Shown in pieces: positions 8,815 to 17,461 of a stretch of 18,850 nucleotides of DNA. The notes beneath the pieces were generated by a model. That model was given only the letters and a program-made list of their open reading frames with translations. It ran no database searches and was not told where the DNA came from. Both the position numbers and the translations under genes were made by a program. Source of the stretch: Bremia lactucae (taxonomy: Eukaryota; Oomycota; Peronosporomycetes; Peronosporales; Peronosporaceae); assembly GCF_004359215.1 (NCBI RefSeq), contig NC_090621.1, forward strand, positions 2,817,782 through 2,836,631, in the 5' to 3' direction. Position 1 is the stretch's first letter, and every line of letters starts with the position of its first letter.

Positions 8815-9581
8815 CGCTAAGGTCAAAGCCATAGTAAATTGGCCGGTTCCTAAAAACCAAAAGGATTTGCGTAAGTGGTTGGGTCTCGCCAATTATTTAC
8901 ACAAATATGGCGTAAATTACGCTGATATGGCTAGGCCATGATCTAATCTCCTTAAATAGGATATAGAATGGTGCTGGACTAGCACCGAGCATAATCATTT
9001 TCGAACAGTTAAGGATAGTCTTATCCATGCCCCGATTCTGGCACTGCCAAACCCAAATTGGTCTTTCAGTTTTGTCTGTGGCACATCGGATTTGGCAGTG
9101 CTCTGTTACAAACAGATGTTGATGGGCATGAACGTGTTATTGCGTTCAAGTCTAGACAGCTTAAAGCTGCGGAAAAGAACTACCCCAGTTCATGACAAAG
9201 AGTTATGCTATGAAGTACGCTCTCGTCAAATTCAGAGTTCATCTGCTCGGCTCTAAGCCGTTTATGATATGTACAGATCTTGCGTCATTACGCACGGCGA
9301 TTAAGTCGCCCGATCGCTCACATAGAATGGCCCGATGGCTATCCTTTTTCGCAAAATATGACTTCGAGGTGAAGTATAAGCCCGGCAAGCAGAATGCTTT
9401 GGCCGATGCGTTATCACGCAGGCCGGATTATGAGCTTTCTTATTTATCGAATAGCTTGTCGCCTTCTCCTGAATTAATCCGTTCGGCTTACGCTAATTAT
9501 GAACAGTGTGTAGCTCTGCTACGAGCTTTAAAGAACTCTGATTCAGGTATTAAATTGCCGGCACGTTTGCGTGCAAGGTAA
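8815..9581 (+). pseudogene. pol: Element A connection and RNase H domain, broken
   Basis: The connection segment KAIVNWPVPKNQKDLRKWLG is readable from about 8822. RNase H removes the RNA template. At its start the usual C-D-A-S reads CGTSD (near 9077), so the first catalytic Asp is Gly. From 9192 a 129-codon open frame contains AMKYALVKFRVHLLGSKPF, a CTDLASL box that keeps its Asp, MARWLSFFAKYDFEVKY and KPGKQNALADALSRRPDYEL, the classic end of Ty3/gypsy RNase H. There are frameshifts upstream of 9192. Confidence 0.9.
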
Positions 9582-9589
9582 AATCGATT

Positions 9590-10480
9590 TTCTATCGATA
9601 AAGACCTCTTGCTTTATTGCACAGACATCGCGGATCCTTCGCGTGTCGTTGTTCCTCATGATGAGGATTTGAAGTACCGAAACCTCTATGAGGCACACGA
9701 CACTGTCCTTGGTGGTCATCTCGGTAGAGAAAACACCTAGGGCTCTATAAGGCAGAGTTATTGGTGGCCCAAACTTATAAATGGGTCAGCACATATGTCC
9801 GCACATGCGAAACTTGCCAACGAGTTAAACCCTCGGCGCATGCTGCTGCGCCACTGGCGAGCCTTTCCGTTCCCATAGGTTGCTGGGAGTCCATTAGTAT
9901 AAATTTTGTTTTCAGCTACCTAATGATCCAGCCGGTAACTCCGGCATAGTGGTCTTTGGTGACCGATTGAGCAAAATAACTCACTTAGCGGCCGTGCCGG
10001 ATTCCATTCATGGTGCAGGTACAGCTAAGCTGTTTATTGATCGCGTGTTTCGACACCATGGTCTGCCAGTGGTAATTGTCTCTGATCGGGATTCCCGTCT
10101 CACGGGAAAATTCTAAAAAAATATTTTCCGAGTGCTTGGCACCAGATTGGATATGTCCACTGCGGACCACCCGCAAACCGATAGTCAAACTGAACGTGTC
10201 AATCGCGTCATTAAAGACGTTTTAGGCAGCGTGTGTGCTCAGACACCAAAGCGCTGGAGCTCGATGCTCTCACTAGTGGAGTTTGCGTTAAAGAACGCTG
10301 TACATGCCTCTACAGGCTATACTCCCTTCTATGTCAACAGTCTCACCCACCCACGCGTTCCATTAAAGATACCACCTCGTGGTTCAGGGCTTGGTGGGGG
10401 AGAATTAGCCAAAACGATTGCTGATATCAGCCCTGTTACCGTTCGGAAACAAGTAAGCGAGTTTCTCGCGACGTGATTTA
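9590..10480 (+). pseudogene. pol: Element A integrase, broken, first catalytic Asp lost
   Basis: Integrase inserts the cDNA into the genome. The zinc finger is visible as EAHDTVLGGHLGRE (H..H) and CETCQRVKPS (C..C) around 9690-9830, with a TAG near 9738. In the core, the first catalytic position reads SINFVF near 9900 where Asp is expected before the F, so it is Asn here. The second is present in VSDRDSRLTGKF (near 10080), followed by a stop. The third is present as Glu in DSQTERVNR (near 10190). An open stretch 10132-10476 covers the core C-terminus (VEFALKNAVHASTGYTPFYVN). Confidence 0.92.
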
Positions 10481-10494
10481 GTGTCTTTAGACAT

Positions 10495-11227
10495 GTGAGA
10501 TATACGATGGCTGATAGCCAAGGCAAACAAAAAGAACAAGCAGATGCCAAAGGCAGAAGCTGTATTAATTCTTATATAGTCGGAGACGGAGTTTTACTAA
10601 ACGCTAAAAATCTCCCTACCAACTTAGTTTCCGCGGTCTTCAAGCCCAAATTGCGCCCGCGCTTTATTGTACCATTTACGGTCGTGGCCAAGTAGGGCCT
10701 AGCTTATACGCTAAACCTTCCTAGCAAGCTACGTACACACCCACTGTTCTACTTTAGCTTGCTAAATCCATTTCGGGAACATTCCCACGTGGACTTGAAG
10801 GCGCTTGCGTCGAGACAGGCGGTCGTGCCGCAGATTGCTGCATCCTCACCAGGATGTCCAGCTGGCCATCTTTACGAGGCTTCTGACGCTCCCGAACAGC
10901 CTCAAAGGAGCTCTCAACCCGAGCAAGAACCTCACAAAGAAGTTGCACCTCGTGTCGTTGAGCATCAAATGCTTCCGCCGAAATTTCGGCCCCCCTCCCG
11001 CGCTGCTTGATGCGCGGGAACATCTTCAGTTTAATGTGGAGACACTTTTAAAGAAACGTCGTTGTAAGGGTCAATACCAGTATTAGGTGAAGTAACAGTG
11101 GTACCCCTCTTCTGAAAACTCTTGGGAGTTCGAGGTACTTCTCCGGCAAGATTGCCCGTACGCCGTTGACGCTTTTGAGCGCCAAGCTCAGGGTCAACTC
11201 GCGTCAAACGCCGCTTCCCACCACTAA
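10495..11227 (+). pseudogene. pol: Element A pol tail with chromodomain
   Basis: The tail reads ADSQGKQKEQADAKGR, then a VGDGVLLNAKNL strand, LRPRFIVPFTVVAK, a TAG at 10693, and LRTHPLFYFSLLNPF, the conserved integrase C-terminal fold. After a variable Pro/Ser/Gln-rich stretch comes a chromodomain at about 11028-11190: FNVETLLKKRR, GQYQY, VK, then WYPSSENSWEFEV and VDAFE, ending at TAA 11225-11227. Chromodomains of this group bind histone marks and steer insertion. Two in-frame stops (near 11084 and 11093) cut the chromodomain, and one frameshift precedes it. Confidence 0.85.
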
Positions 11228-12315
11228 ACGTGAGATTATGTGGATCTATAGCCTCAGTGCGGCTTCGATCGATAGTTGTACGGTCAACCAAAGCACTAAA
11301 ATATCGGCTTGACCTTCCTTTGTTTTGTGGCATGAATGCGGAATGTAACTGGCCTTTGGCCTTAAGCTTAGCGAAATCGAAGCGAAGCTTCCGTTCCAAA
11401 CTCCTATTAGCAGACTCTCTGATATACCAAATATTACGAAGTCGGCGGGCCCGGTGGACCCACTTCTCAAATGAGACTTCGTTTTCACTTCTTGTTTATT
11501 GCACGGTCAACCGAAGCACTAAAATATCGGCTTGACCTTCCTTTGTTTTGTGGCATGAATGCGGAATGTAACTGGCCTTTGGCCTTAAGCTTAGCGAAAT
11601 CGAAGCGAAGCTTCCGTTCCAAACTCCTATCAGCAGACTCTCTGATATACCAAATATTACGAAGTCGGCGGGCCCGGAGGACCCACTTCTCAAATGAGAC
11701 TTCGTTTTCACTTCTTGTTTCGTTTGGAAACAAAACGATCGGAATTTCCCTCATGGAGGTCACCGAAGCCCCACGGGCTTGATCACGTAAACGCGTCAAA
11801 TACTGGCTGCGCGCATTACCTTTGGCGTAAGGTATTTCTGATGATGAGAGTCGCGGGCAGCGATCTCTTCCGGCGTTCTCGCCGGGTCACCGGAGATCAA
11901 GGTGCCCAAGCTGTGACCCGCTATCTCTTTGAGACGCTCGTCCGCACTACGCGGAAAGGTTCTATATTCACTAGTGAGCGTTAGCTTTCGCTATCTCTGC
12001 AGCCTGACGACGAGCTCTTTCCTCTATGAGGATTATACGCTCTTGCTCTTTATCGAGCGGATTCGTAATGATGTTGGACTCAGGGATTCGTGTCCTGTTC
12101 AATGCCGTTAAGACATCAGCGGCACCACGTTTTGGGAACGAATTTGGGGCCCGCCGATGTTCATCCGGAGGGGAAGGTGTGAGAGAACGACGCTCTTTCT
12201 CCTCCTCCTCTGATGGAGAGTGACTTTCAAAGTCCACCATTCCCTCATCTTTGAGGAAGGTGCTAGGAGTCTGTGACTCACGCTTGATTGACATGAACAA
12301 AGGGAAGATAAACAC
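11228..12315 (-). pseudogene. Element A antisense ORF between pol and 3' LTR
   Basis: A separate coding region opposite to pol. It opens on the minus strand at 12315 (or the ATG near 12294) and reads about 110 codons. The start is Ser/Pro/Glu-rich with an EEEEKE run, followed by a predicted helix (EQERIILIEERARRQAAEIA) to the TAG near 11973. A shifted frame then carries about 65 codons (RSADERLKEIAGHS...). A further shift gives REIPIVLFPNETRSENEVSF and FEKWVLRARRLRNIWYIR. The last part is hit by a 223-bp tandem duplication. Removing the breaks in thought gives roughly 280 residues. The frame stays open past 11227 and overlaps the chromodomain antisense down to 11031. I know no family for it. 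It has no membrane segment, so it is not an obvious envelope gene. Confidence 0.65.
11276..11720. repeat. 223-bp tandem duplication inside the antisense ORF
   Basis: Units 11276-11498 and 11499-11720 are the same sequence with about four substitutions (for example TTGTAC/TTGCAC and CCGGTGGA/CCGGAGGA). The period is not a multiple of three, so it shifts the antisense reading frame. Near-identity shows that the duplication is younger than the divergence of the two LTRs. Confidence 0.95.
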
Positions 12316-12391
12316 AACCGAACGGTTAGCTGTTTAGGTTTCAACCTTAAAGAAGAAATGAAGCAAATGTTGTCACCCGGTGTCAACAGTC

Positions 12392-12404
12392 TGATGGGGG
12401 AGTG
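12392..12404 (+). promoter_or_regulatory. Element A polypurine tract
   Basis: GATGGGGGAG followed by TG lies immediately before the TG of the 3' LTR. Position and purine run fit the primer for plus-strand DNA synthesis. Confidence 0.75.
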
Positions 12405-12887
12405 TGTAATGTGGCAAACATCGGTTGGAGAACCACTGTTGTGGTACATTTACTCTATGGGTAAAATACCCTTTTATATAATTCTAGAATAGTTAGTTAC
12501 GTAATTTCATTTATTATGGGTAACAAATGTGGTCGCCGCCAGATATAAATCTGTTGGCCAAATCTATTATAAATTAGCTAGGGTAAGGTTTTTAGTTTTT
12601 AAAATTAGATAAAGTGCAATTCCCCTTTTGATCTTAAGGCGGTGAGTGCCTTTCTAAGGCTTGCACATTGATATGTAAGAAATAGAAGCCTTTCTAAGGT
12701 ATATCCTCTTGGGCACTAGTTGCCACTTGGTTCTACGAACGCCTGAATCCCTTGAACTAGGATTCCTTCTGCTGTAATAGCTTGTACGACTCTCTGAGTT
12801 GTTAAATCCAATAGTTCAGTAGAACTAAGTCACTCTCTAAGTCTGAAAGTCATCCTACGACTTTAGGAGCGAGGTAGCTCCGCTACA
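12405..12887 (+). repeat. Element A 3' LTR
   Basis: Begins TGTAATGTGGC and ends GCTCCGCTACA; it matches the 5' LTR over its full length with scattered substitutions and small indels. It is preceded by the polypurine tract and followed by AAGTC. Confidence 0.95.
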
Positions 12888-13115
12888 AAGTCAGTAGATA
12901 AGTAGATCAATACGTAGCAACTTAAGTATATTAATATAGTTCTACTGTTTCCCCATACTAAAGCCTAAAGTATTGATCATTAGCAGCTAAGATTTTGAGC
13001 TACTTAAAACCTTCCTCCGCGCGTCGTGCATGTGAAGTATTCGGAGGCAACTCGCCTTCACTGTTATAAGTGCAGTTGGTTAGTACCATTGCATTACTAG
13101 CGAAAGTTGCCCCAT
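12888..13115. other. Spacer between elements A and B
   Basis: About 230 bases with no ORF or RNA. The end near 13109-13127 forms GCCCC...GGGGC across the boundary with the type D LTR. It is probably the old insertion site of one or both elements. Confidence 0.45.
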
Positions 13116-13518
13116 TGTAACGGGGCACTGCCGCTTTGCGCTGCTTCAGTGCAAGTGGTGCCACACGTCAGTTAACGGTTACAAGTACGTGCAGAGAAAT
13201 ACTCTCTTGCTTTAAAGAGGGTTAAATGTAAACTGTATTTAATATACTCAAGTTCTTCTGTTTCTATCTATAAAATGCTAGCTTAATAATAATCTAATAC
13301 ATAACATGTATTAAAGTCTTATCTATCTATCTCTTTGCGCGCGTCCAGTCCTAACGGACCGCAACGAAAGTAGATATAATGGCCTATATCTACCAATCAA
13401 TAAGTTTTCAAGTTATACTACGTAAAGTAATATTCTCCAAATATTCTCCACCTTTTACATAATATATTAGTCAGTAACCTTTAAGTGTTATTTTCATGTA
13501 ACGATACACCACGTTACA
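13116..13518 (-). repeat. Element B 3' LTR (type D)
   Basis: TG...CA bounded, 403 bases. On the minus strand it starts TGTAACGTGGTGTATCG at 13518, next to a polypurine tract, and ends GTGCCCCGTTACA at 13116. Its first ~120 bases match 789-669. Its last ~100 bases are the reverse complement of the start of repeat C (TGTAAYGGGGCACTRCC, with the CACTGAAGCAG hairpin and CTCTCTT). It has several hairpins, for example GTAGATATA/TATATCTAC (13370-13378/13385-13393) and AATACAT/ATGTATT (13296-13302/13306-13312), plus a short TCTA microsatellite near 13320. Confidence 0.75.
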
Positions 13519-13532
13519 TCACCCCTCCCTTA
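13519..13532 (-). promoter_or_regulatory. Element B polypurine tract
   Basis: On the minus strand TTAAGGGAGGGGTGA runs directly into the TGTAACG start of the LTR. This fixes the LTR as the 3' LTR of a minus-strand element and agrees with pol orientation. Confidence 0.75.
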
Positions 13533-13595
13533 AGCTACAATCACTCGGATGGTATTCAATAGAGCGGTCACTCTAAGACCACTTAATTCAAAACG

Positions 13596-14523
13596 ATGTT
13601 AATTGGTCAGAAACATCATTTTGAATTCTATCGCATGGTCAACAAGTCCATGCGGTATGCGAAATGGGCGGCGCCTTCGGCTGCGGTTCATACAGCCGCG
13701 GGCGACGCATTATTGTCTCTTGCGGCAGACGTTCCCTCTGCCGTAGTGTCATCTTCTCCCGCAGCACTAGATGTTGCGGGTGCACGTGGTGATATACCAC
13801 GTAAATGCGGCCAATCTTTAGAGGTCGACTTGGGGAGAACAGAACAGTCGCCTAATCATCTAACTATGAGCCTTTGAATGAGGGGGCTCAATCTAATAGC
13901 GTTCGCTATAGCATGCTGGTTTCGACGATGAGGATGATTTCTCATTGCCAGCACCATCTCCCGTTCCGTCACCCACACTTAATTATGTGCGTGGTGATGA
14001 CGATGGCGTAAGCGATTGTAATAAGAGTTCTTGTGGTACCCCTGCTTCAGTGGGTACCACTCAGGAGAGTGAAGACAGTAAAGTGTCTCATTTTGCTCCT
14101 GAAAAGAAGCCGTGGCTTTTTCGAGAACGGCTGATCAATAGCTTGTCTGGAGAAACTACTCCTCACAATAAATATCCCTTATTTATTGCGACAAAGCTAC
14201 ATGGCCTTGATCCTAGCGCGAAGAACTTTTGCGCTGAGGAAGATTTCTATCTCGATGCTTTTCTTAAGCATCGATGGTTTAGTGGCAACAATAAGCGAGA
14301 TAAAGTCTCGCTTATGCAAGCCTGGAGCGCGTTCATTCGCAATGTCAAAGATATTGGACGCGAAGCCTGGCTTCAAAAACTTTACGCGAATTGCGTTAAA
14401 TTTGAGAAAAGAACTCCAACCGGTGCAAGGTATAAATTGCATCGATTGTCTCGTGAGGCAGGACTTCCATGCCTCACGTGGAATGATTCCTTTCGTGTTG
14501 TGTTGACAACTGTAAACGAGTGA
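13596..14523 (+). pseudogene. Element B antisense ORF between pol and 3' LTR
   Basis: Opposite to element B pol and starting 78 bases from its 3' LTR. The first part, 13596-13877 (93 codons), starts MLIGQKHHFEFYRM and is Ala/Ser-rich in the middle. About 30 bases near 13880-13908 must be crossed with frame changes. The second part is open from about 13910 to TGA 14521-14523, starting with an acidic run (FDDEDDFS), then a PSPVPSP stretch, a Ser/Thr/Asp-rich region and a better-structured C-terminal ~130 residues (KKPWLFRERLINSL; DAFLKHRWF; LMQAWSAFIRNV; RYKLHRLSREAG). Its long intact C-terminus stands out in this decayed element. Inferred original length is about 300 residues. No domain is recognised. 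It could be a gene captured by the element. Confidence 0.65.
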
Positions 14524-14564
14524 AAAGGGATATTTACTCCCTTTCTTCGACCTTCTGATCATAA

Positions 14565-15711
14565 GATGGGTCTCGTCATACTGACGAACGAGGCCCTTAA
14601 CGTCAACAACCAGCTAGGAACGAGGCTTCCAGCTGTAATGTGAAGATGGATAACTGCGCAGGCGAACCAGATAACTCATTCGGTGCCCATTCACATCACG
14701 GTGGTTAAGAGAACGTTATATAAGGAAACGTTGACCATCTTGGGAATCCACTAATGGTTGTGGTGGAGGAGGGAAAATTAGATCCGACCCGTGCGTCGGA
14801 TCTAATCTGCTGACTCATTTGTTTTGTCTTTTCCAGTGCGCTTTGTGCGCACTGCCATGAGATTTTTGTCATCTTCGATGTCGATTGCTTCGACATCGAC
14901 ATCACTCGCGTCGTTGTTAACTTCGACACGTGATGAGCATGAGCCAAAAATGGTTTTGCTCGTGCAAGTCTACCCTCCCCCCTTAAACTAGAGGATTCCT
15001 CTAATTGGATGGGTATGCGAGGATGGCGTAAGCCATTGACAAAGAACGGTGCATGCGTTGTAGACGCATGTACCGAATTATTGATGGCGAATTCGACCAT
15101 CGAAAAAAACTCGCTATAATTCGGATATGATTAGACGTAACCTCGAAGGATCTCTGCGGGCACGCGATTTGCGCGTTCTGTATGACCAACCGTGTCTGGG
15201 TGATCGGATGATGACATAGTCAGCCGTGTCCCGAGAGATCGGAACACGGATTGCCTGAACTCCGCCGTGAATCGTGAATATCTATTCGAGACCAATTCAC
15301 GGGGTGAATTAGGGAGTTTGAATACCATGTTGACAACGACACGGGCACAACCCAGAGCTGTAATCGACTCTGGTACTGCAGCAAAATGTACTATCTTGTT
15401 GAATCTGTCTACAATAACAAGGATTTCACTGTGTTTGTGATCGTCTTCGGGAAATCCAAAGATAAAGTCCATAGATACGGACTGCCAACACTCTGCCGGA
15501 AGTAGTAGAGGTTGAAGAGGCACGGGATGAAGTGCTAGGCTTCACCCGTTGACAAACCTCGCAAGCACGAATGTACTTGCGCACACGAACTGATACTGGC
15601 ATTACTGTGAGATAAGGTTTCTCACGTCCAGGATGCCCACTTGTTGGTGCATCGTGACACTCATACATGACGTGCAAGCGCAAACCATTGTGGGTTGGGA
15701 CGACGACACGT
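14565..15711 (-). pseudogene. pol: Element B integrase and chromodomain, broken
   Basis: The zinc finger begins near 15700 (HDAPTSGHPGREK; CEVCQRVKPS). In the core, SMDFIFGFP keeps the first catalytic Asp. The second position reads ELVSNRYSRF, with Asn in place of Asp. The third Glu is in GHTERANRV. VEFAINNSVHASTTHAPFFVN follows from 15100. The variable tail has frame changes and a deletion. A chromodomain remnant lies at about 14565-14720: NHRDVNGHRMSYLVRLRSYP, then SWKP, LVVDVKGLVRQYDETH. Its end lies about 40 bases from the convergent antisense ORF's stop; the minus frame stays open beyond it. The protein is inactive as read. Confidence 0.88.
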
Positions 15712-15922
15712 CCTTGACATCGACTGGAACTGGCCAGTCGGTAATTGCCTTGATCTTTTGGGGATCAGGGAGCACGCCGTGTTTACCGCCGATGCACCCA
15801 AGAAGAGGTATCTCGCTTGCAGCGAATATGCAGTTCTTGAGATTTGCGTACAACTTATGATTTTGCATAAGTGCAAGAGCCTGACGAACGTGAGTTTTAT
15901 GACGGCTGATGCGACCGGGGAG
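15711..15922 (-). pseudogene. pol: Element B RT thumb and connection fragment
   Basis: Minus strand reads HKTHVRQALALMQNHKLYAN, LKNCIFAASEIPLLGC, LPDPQKIKAITDWPVPVDVKD: the RT thumb and the start of the connection domain. It then joins directly to the integrase zinc finger (RVVVPTHNG) near 15711, so the rest of the connection and all of RNase H are deleted. At the other end it joins gag N-terminal sequence near 15922, removing protease and the RT palm with its catalytic Asp residues. Confidence 0.82.
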
Positions 15923-16300
15923 AAAGCATCTCAACAGTCCTGTTGAGAGCCTCACTCCGAGCCTGCTCATGCCTCAGCTGATCCTGAGTCTGATTGACTG
16001 ACCCCGCGGCAGCATGGCTCTGTGCCTCGGACGCGACCCTCCGCTGTCCGAGCACGAATGCTTCAAACTGCTCCAGCTGAGCAACTGTTGCTCCGGAGGA
16101 CTACCCAGGAGCCTGACCAGGGCTTGTTCACCAAGTCTCTGCGCCATAAGCCCTGCCACGTCCCGATGATGTTCGGGGAGGTGGGGATAGTGAGCTCAAT
16201 CAACGTTGAGGCTCATCCTCATGTACACGCAGAGATGTGGGTCGTGGTATTTCAAGTGCTACCGAGTATAGGCGGGCACGTCGTAATGCGGCCACGCTCT
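15923..16300 (-). pseudogene. gag: Element B gag N-terminal remnant
   Basis: Minus frames carry AGLMAQRLGEQALVRLLGSP, then, after a shift, a Gln/Glu/Ala-rich helix (VAQLEQFEAFVLGQRRVASE; QDQLRHEQARSEALNRTVEM) that looks like the coiled-coil N-terminus of oomycete-type gag. Upstream to about 16300 only short fragments are readable. No capsid or zinc knuckle remains. Assignment rests on position and composition, so it is less sure than the pol fragments. Confidence 0.5.
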
Positions 16301-16306
16301 ACTCAG

Positions 16307-16923
16307 ACTTACACCCTAACACAGCGAGGAAGCGGTCTAACCAGCTTCTCTTGCGTGCAGTGAGGTAGTTGCGGTGGGCGCGTTAGCGTCCTCACCCAAC
16401 GCACTAAGTACTGTGGGTAAGTGTCGTCACAAGAGCGGTAATCTGGCTCATCGTGCGCACTTACCAAGTAGGAAGTAGTTTTCAGACTGATTTATATTAA
16501 ATCGCATTAGATATAAATACCTATTTTTACCAATCAAAACGTCATCTCTATAGATAATACTTAATATGTATTGCGAGCGTATCTTTTTAAAAACCTCGCT
16601 TAACGGATGACGCTAGCCGTCATCATGGACGTCATCCTTCCTAATGTGAATGCACCCATGTGCATCACATACACAAGGGTTTGTCACAAATGTGAACCAC
16701 ACCCGAGTGCTGCGTCTAATTACTTTGATTTAGTTATTGACCATCGCCTGAAGTACACCAAGTGTACTTAACGGGGACTGTGTAACATTAGGGCAACTTT
16801 AGCCTGTTATAAAGAGAGTTTCCTCTACATAATGTACGTGAGTGACGTGTGGCACCACTTGCACTGAAGCAGTGCAAAGTGAATTTGTACTGAAGCAGTA
16901 CAAGTTGGCAGTGCCCCATTACA
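16307..16923 (-). repeat. Type C LTR-like repeat, copy 2 (candidate 5' LTR of element B)
   Basis: It matches 1-668 in direct orientation from ACACCCTAACACAGCGAGG onward. On the minus strand it begins TGTAATGGGGCACTGCC at 16923. It lies directly upstream of the minus-strand gag remnant, where a 5' LTR would be. I see no clear CA end plus PBS at the gag side. Hairpins are conserved relative to copy 1, including GATGACG/CGTCATC near 16606-16624, TTGCACTG-AAG-CAGTGCAA near 16859-16877 and TTGTACTG-AAG-CAGTACAA near 16885-16903. Confidence 0.7.
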
Positions 16924-17461
16924 AGATCTGTATTAACGGTCAAACGACCGAAGTGTACCCCATTTACCCTTATATTCCGTTTAGTAATAATATTACTGCA
17001 TGTATCTCTGCCTAAGCCCAAGGTCTCGACTGTCTATTGAACACAGATCTGACAAAAGTAGGAGCTACAAATTCTTCGTGGTGTCACACTTCAGCTATAC
17101 GCAAGTAATTTGAGATAAAAGTCACTGGAATTGGTGTTAGCTTTCATACTATGATCGTTCTGGCTGACACATGAAACCAAAAAATGGTAAACATCGGATG
17201 TTATATTTGATACTAATTGCCAATTAACAAGATCACAGTATATCGACACAATTAAATAACCAGACTTAAAAGACTTTGCAGCATCTTTTTAACTTAAAAT
17301 ACAGCAGAATTTAATAACAACTACGCGTTTGAATTTAACGAAAATTTGAAAATTATGGGCCAAATTTAACATCCGATAACATGTACTTAAATATTGTATA
17401 AAGCTAGGATAATAGTATTGCTACTTGATTATAATGTACGTGACGCAAGAGATAAGATCTC
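16924..17461. other. Intergenic AT-rich stretch containing a small inverted-repeat element
   Basis: No gene seen. Short hairpins CGGTC/GACCG (near 16940) and AGTAAT/ATTACT (near 16983) lie just outside repeat C. Apart from the element at 17193-17377 listed separately, nothing is recognisable. Confidence 0.5.
17193..17377. mobile_element. MITE-like element with 17-bp terminal inverted repeats
   Basis: ATCGGATGTTATATTTG at 17193-17209 and its inverted copy at 17361-17377 match at 16 of 17 positions. The interior is about 150 bases, very AT-rich and non-coding. AAC flanks both ends (17190-17192 and 17378-17380), a possible three-base target duplication. Family cannot be named; a chance inverted repeat is not excluded. 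Confidence 0.45.

Larger units (their letters stand above)
5182..12887 (+). mobile_element. Element A: degenerate full-length Ty3/gypsy chromovirus LTR retrotransposon
   Basis: Two LTRs of about 485 bases in direct orientation bound 7.7 kb. Inside, in Ty3/gypsy order, are a PBS candidate, gag with a CCHC knuckle, protease, a long linker, reverse transcriptase, RNase H, integrase with HHCC zinc finger, a tail with chromodomain, then an antisense ORF and a polypurine tract before the 3' LTR. Every sense domain carries frameshifts or stops, and key catalytic residues are replaced in RNase H and integrase. The two LTRs differ at roughly one base in eight by eye, so the insertion is old. Flanking AAATC and AAGTC may be the remains of a five-base target duplication. 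Confidence 0.95.
13116..16923 (-). mobile_element. Element B: internally deleted Ty3/gypsy chromovirus
   Basis: On the minus strand: type C repeat (16923-16307), gag N-terminal remnant, RT thumb, integrase, chromodomain, then an antisense ORF on the plus strand, a polypurine tract (13532-13519) and a type D LTR (13518-13116). Most of gag, protease and the RT core are missing, as is RNase H. The two outer repeats are not a normal LTR pair: they share only their first bases in inverted fashion and some AT-rich internal sequence. The element is therefore either a recombinant of two families or two truncated elements side by side. The right limit is inferred. Confidence 0.7.

Noticed and set aside
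12893..12925. Similarity of this spacer to the reverse complement of 790-815
   Set aside because: Only about a dozen bases match (TAGATCAATAC); too short to call a shared repeat.
13320..13335. TCTA repeat as a CRISPR or satellite array
   Set aside because: Only a few four-base units inside an LTR; a simple microsatellite. No spaced repeats typical of CRISPR anywhere in the window.
13945..14523. Envelope-like gene in element B
   Set aside because: No signal peptide, hydrophobic membrane segment or furin-like site, and the ORF is antisense to pol rather than downstream in the same direction.
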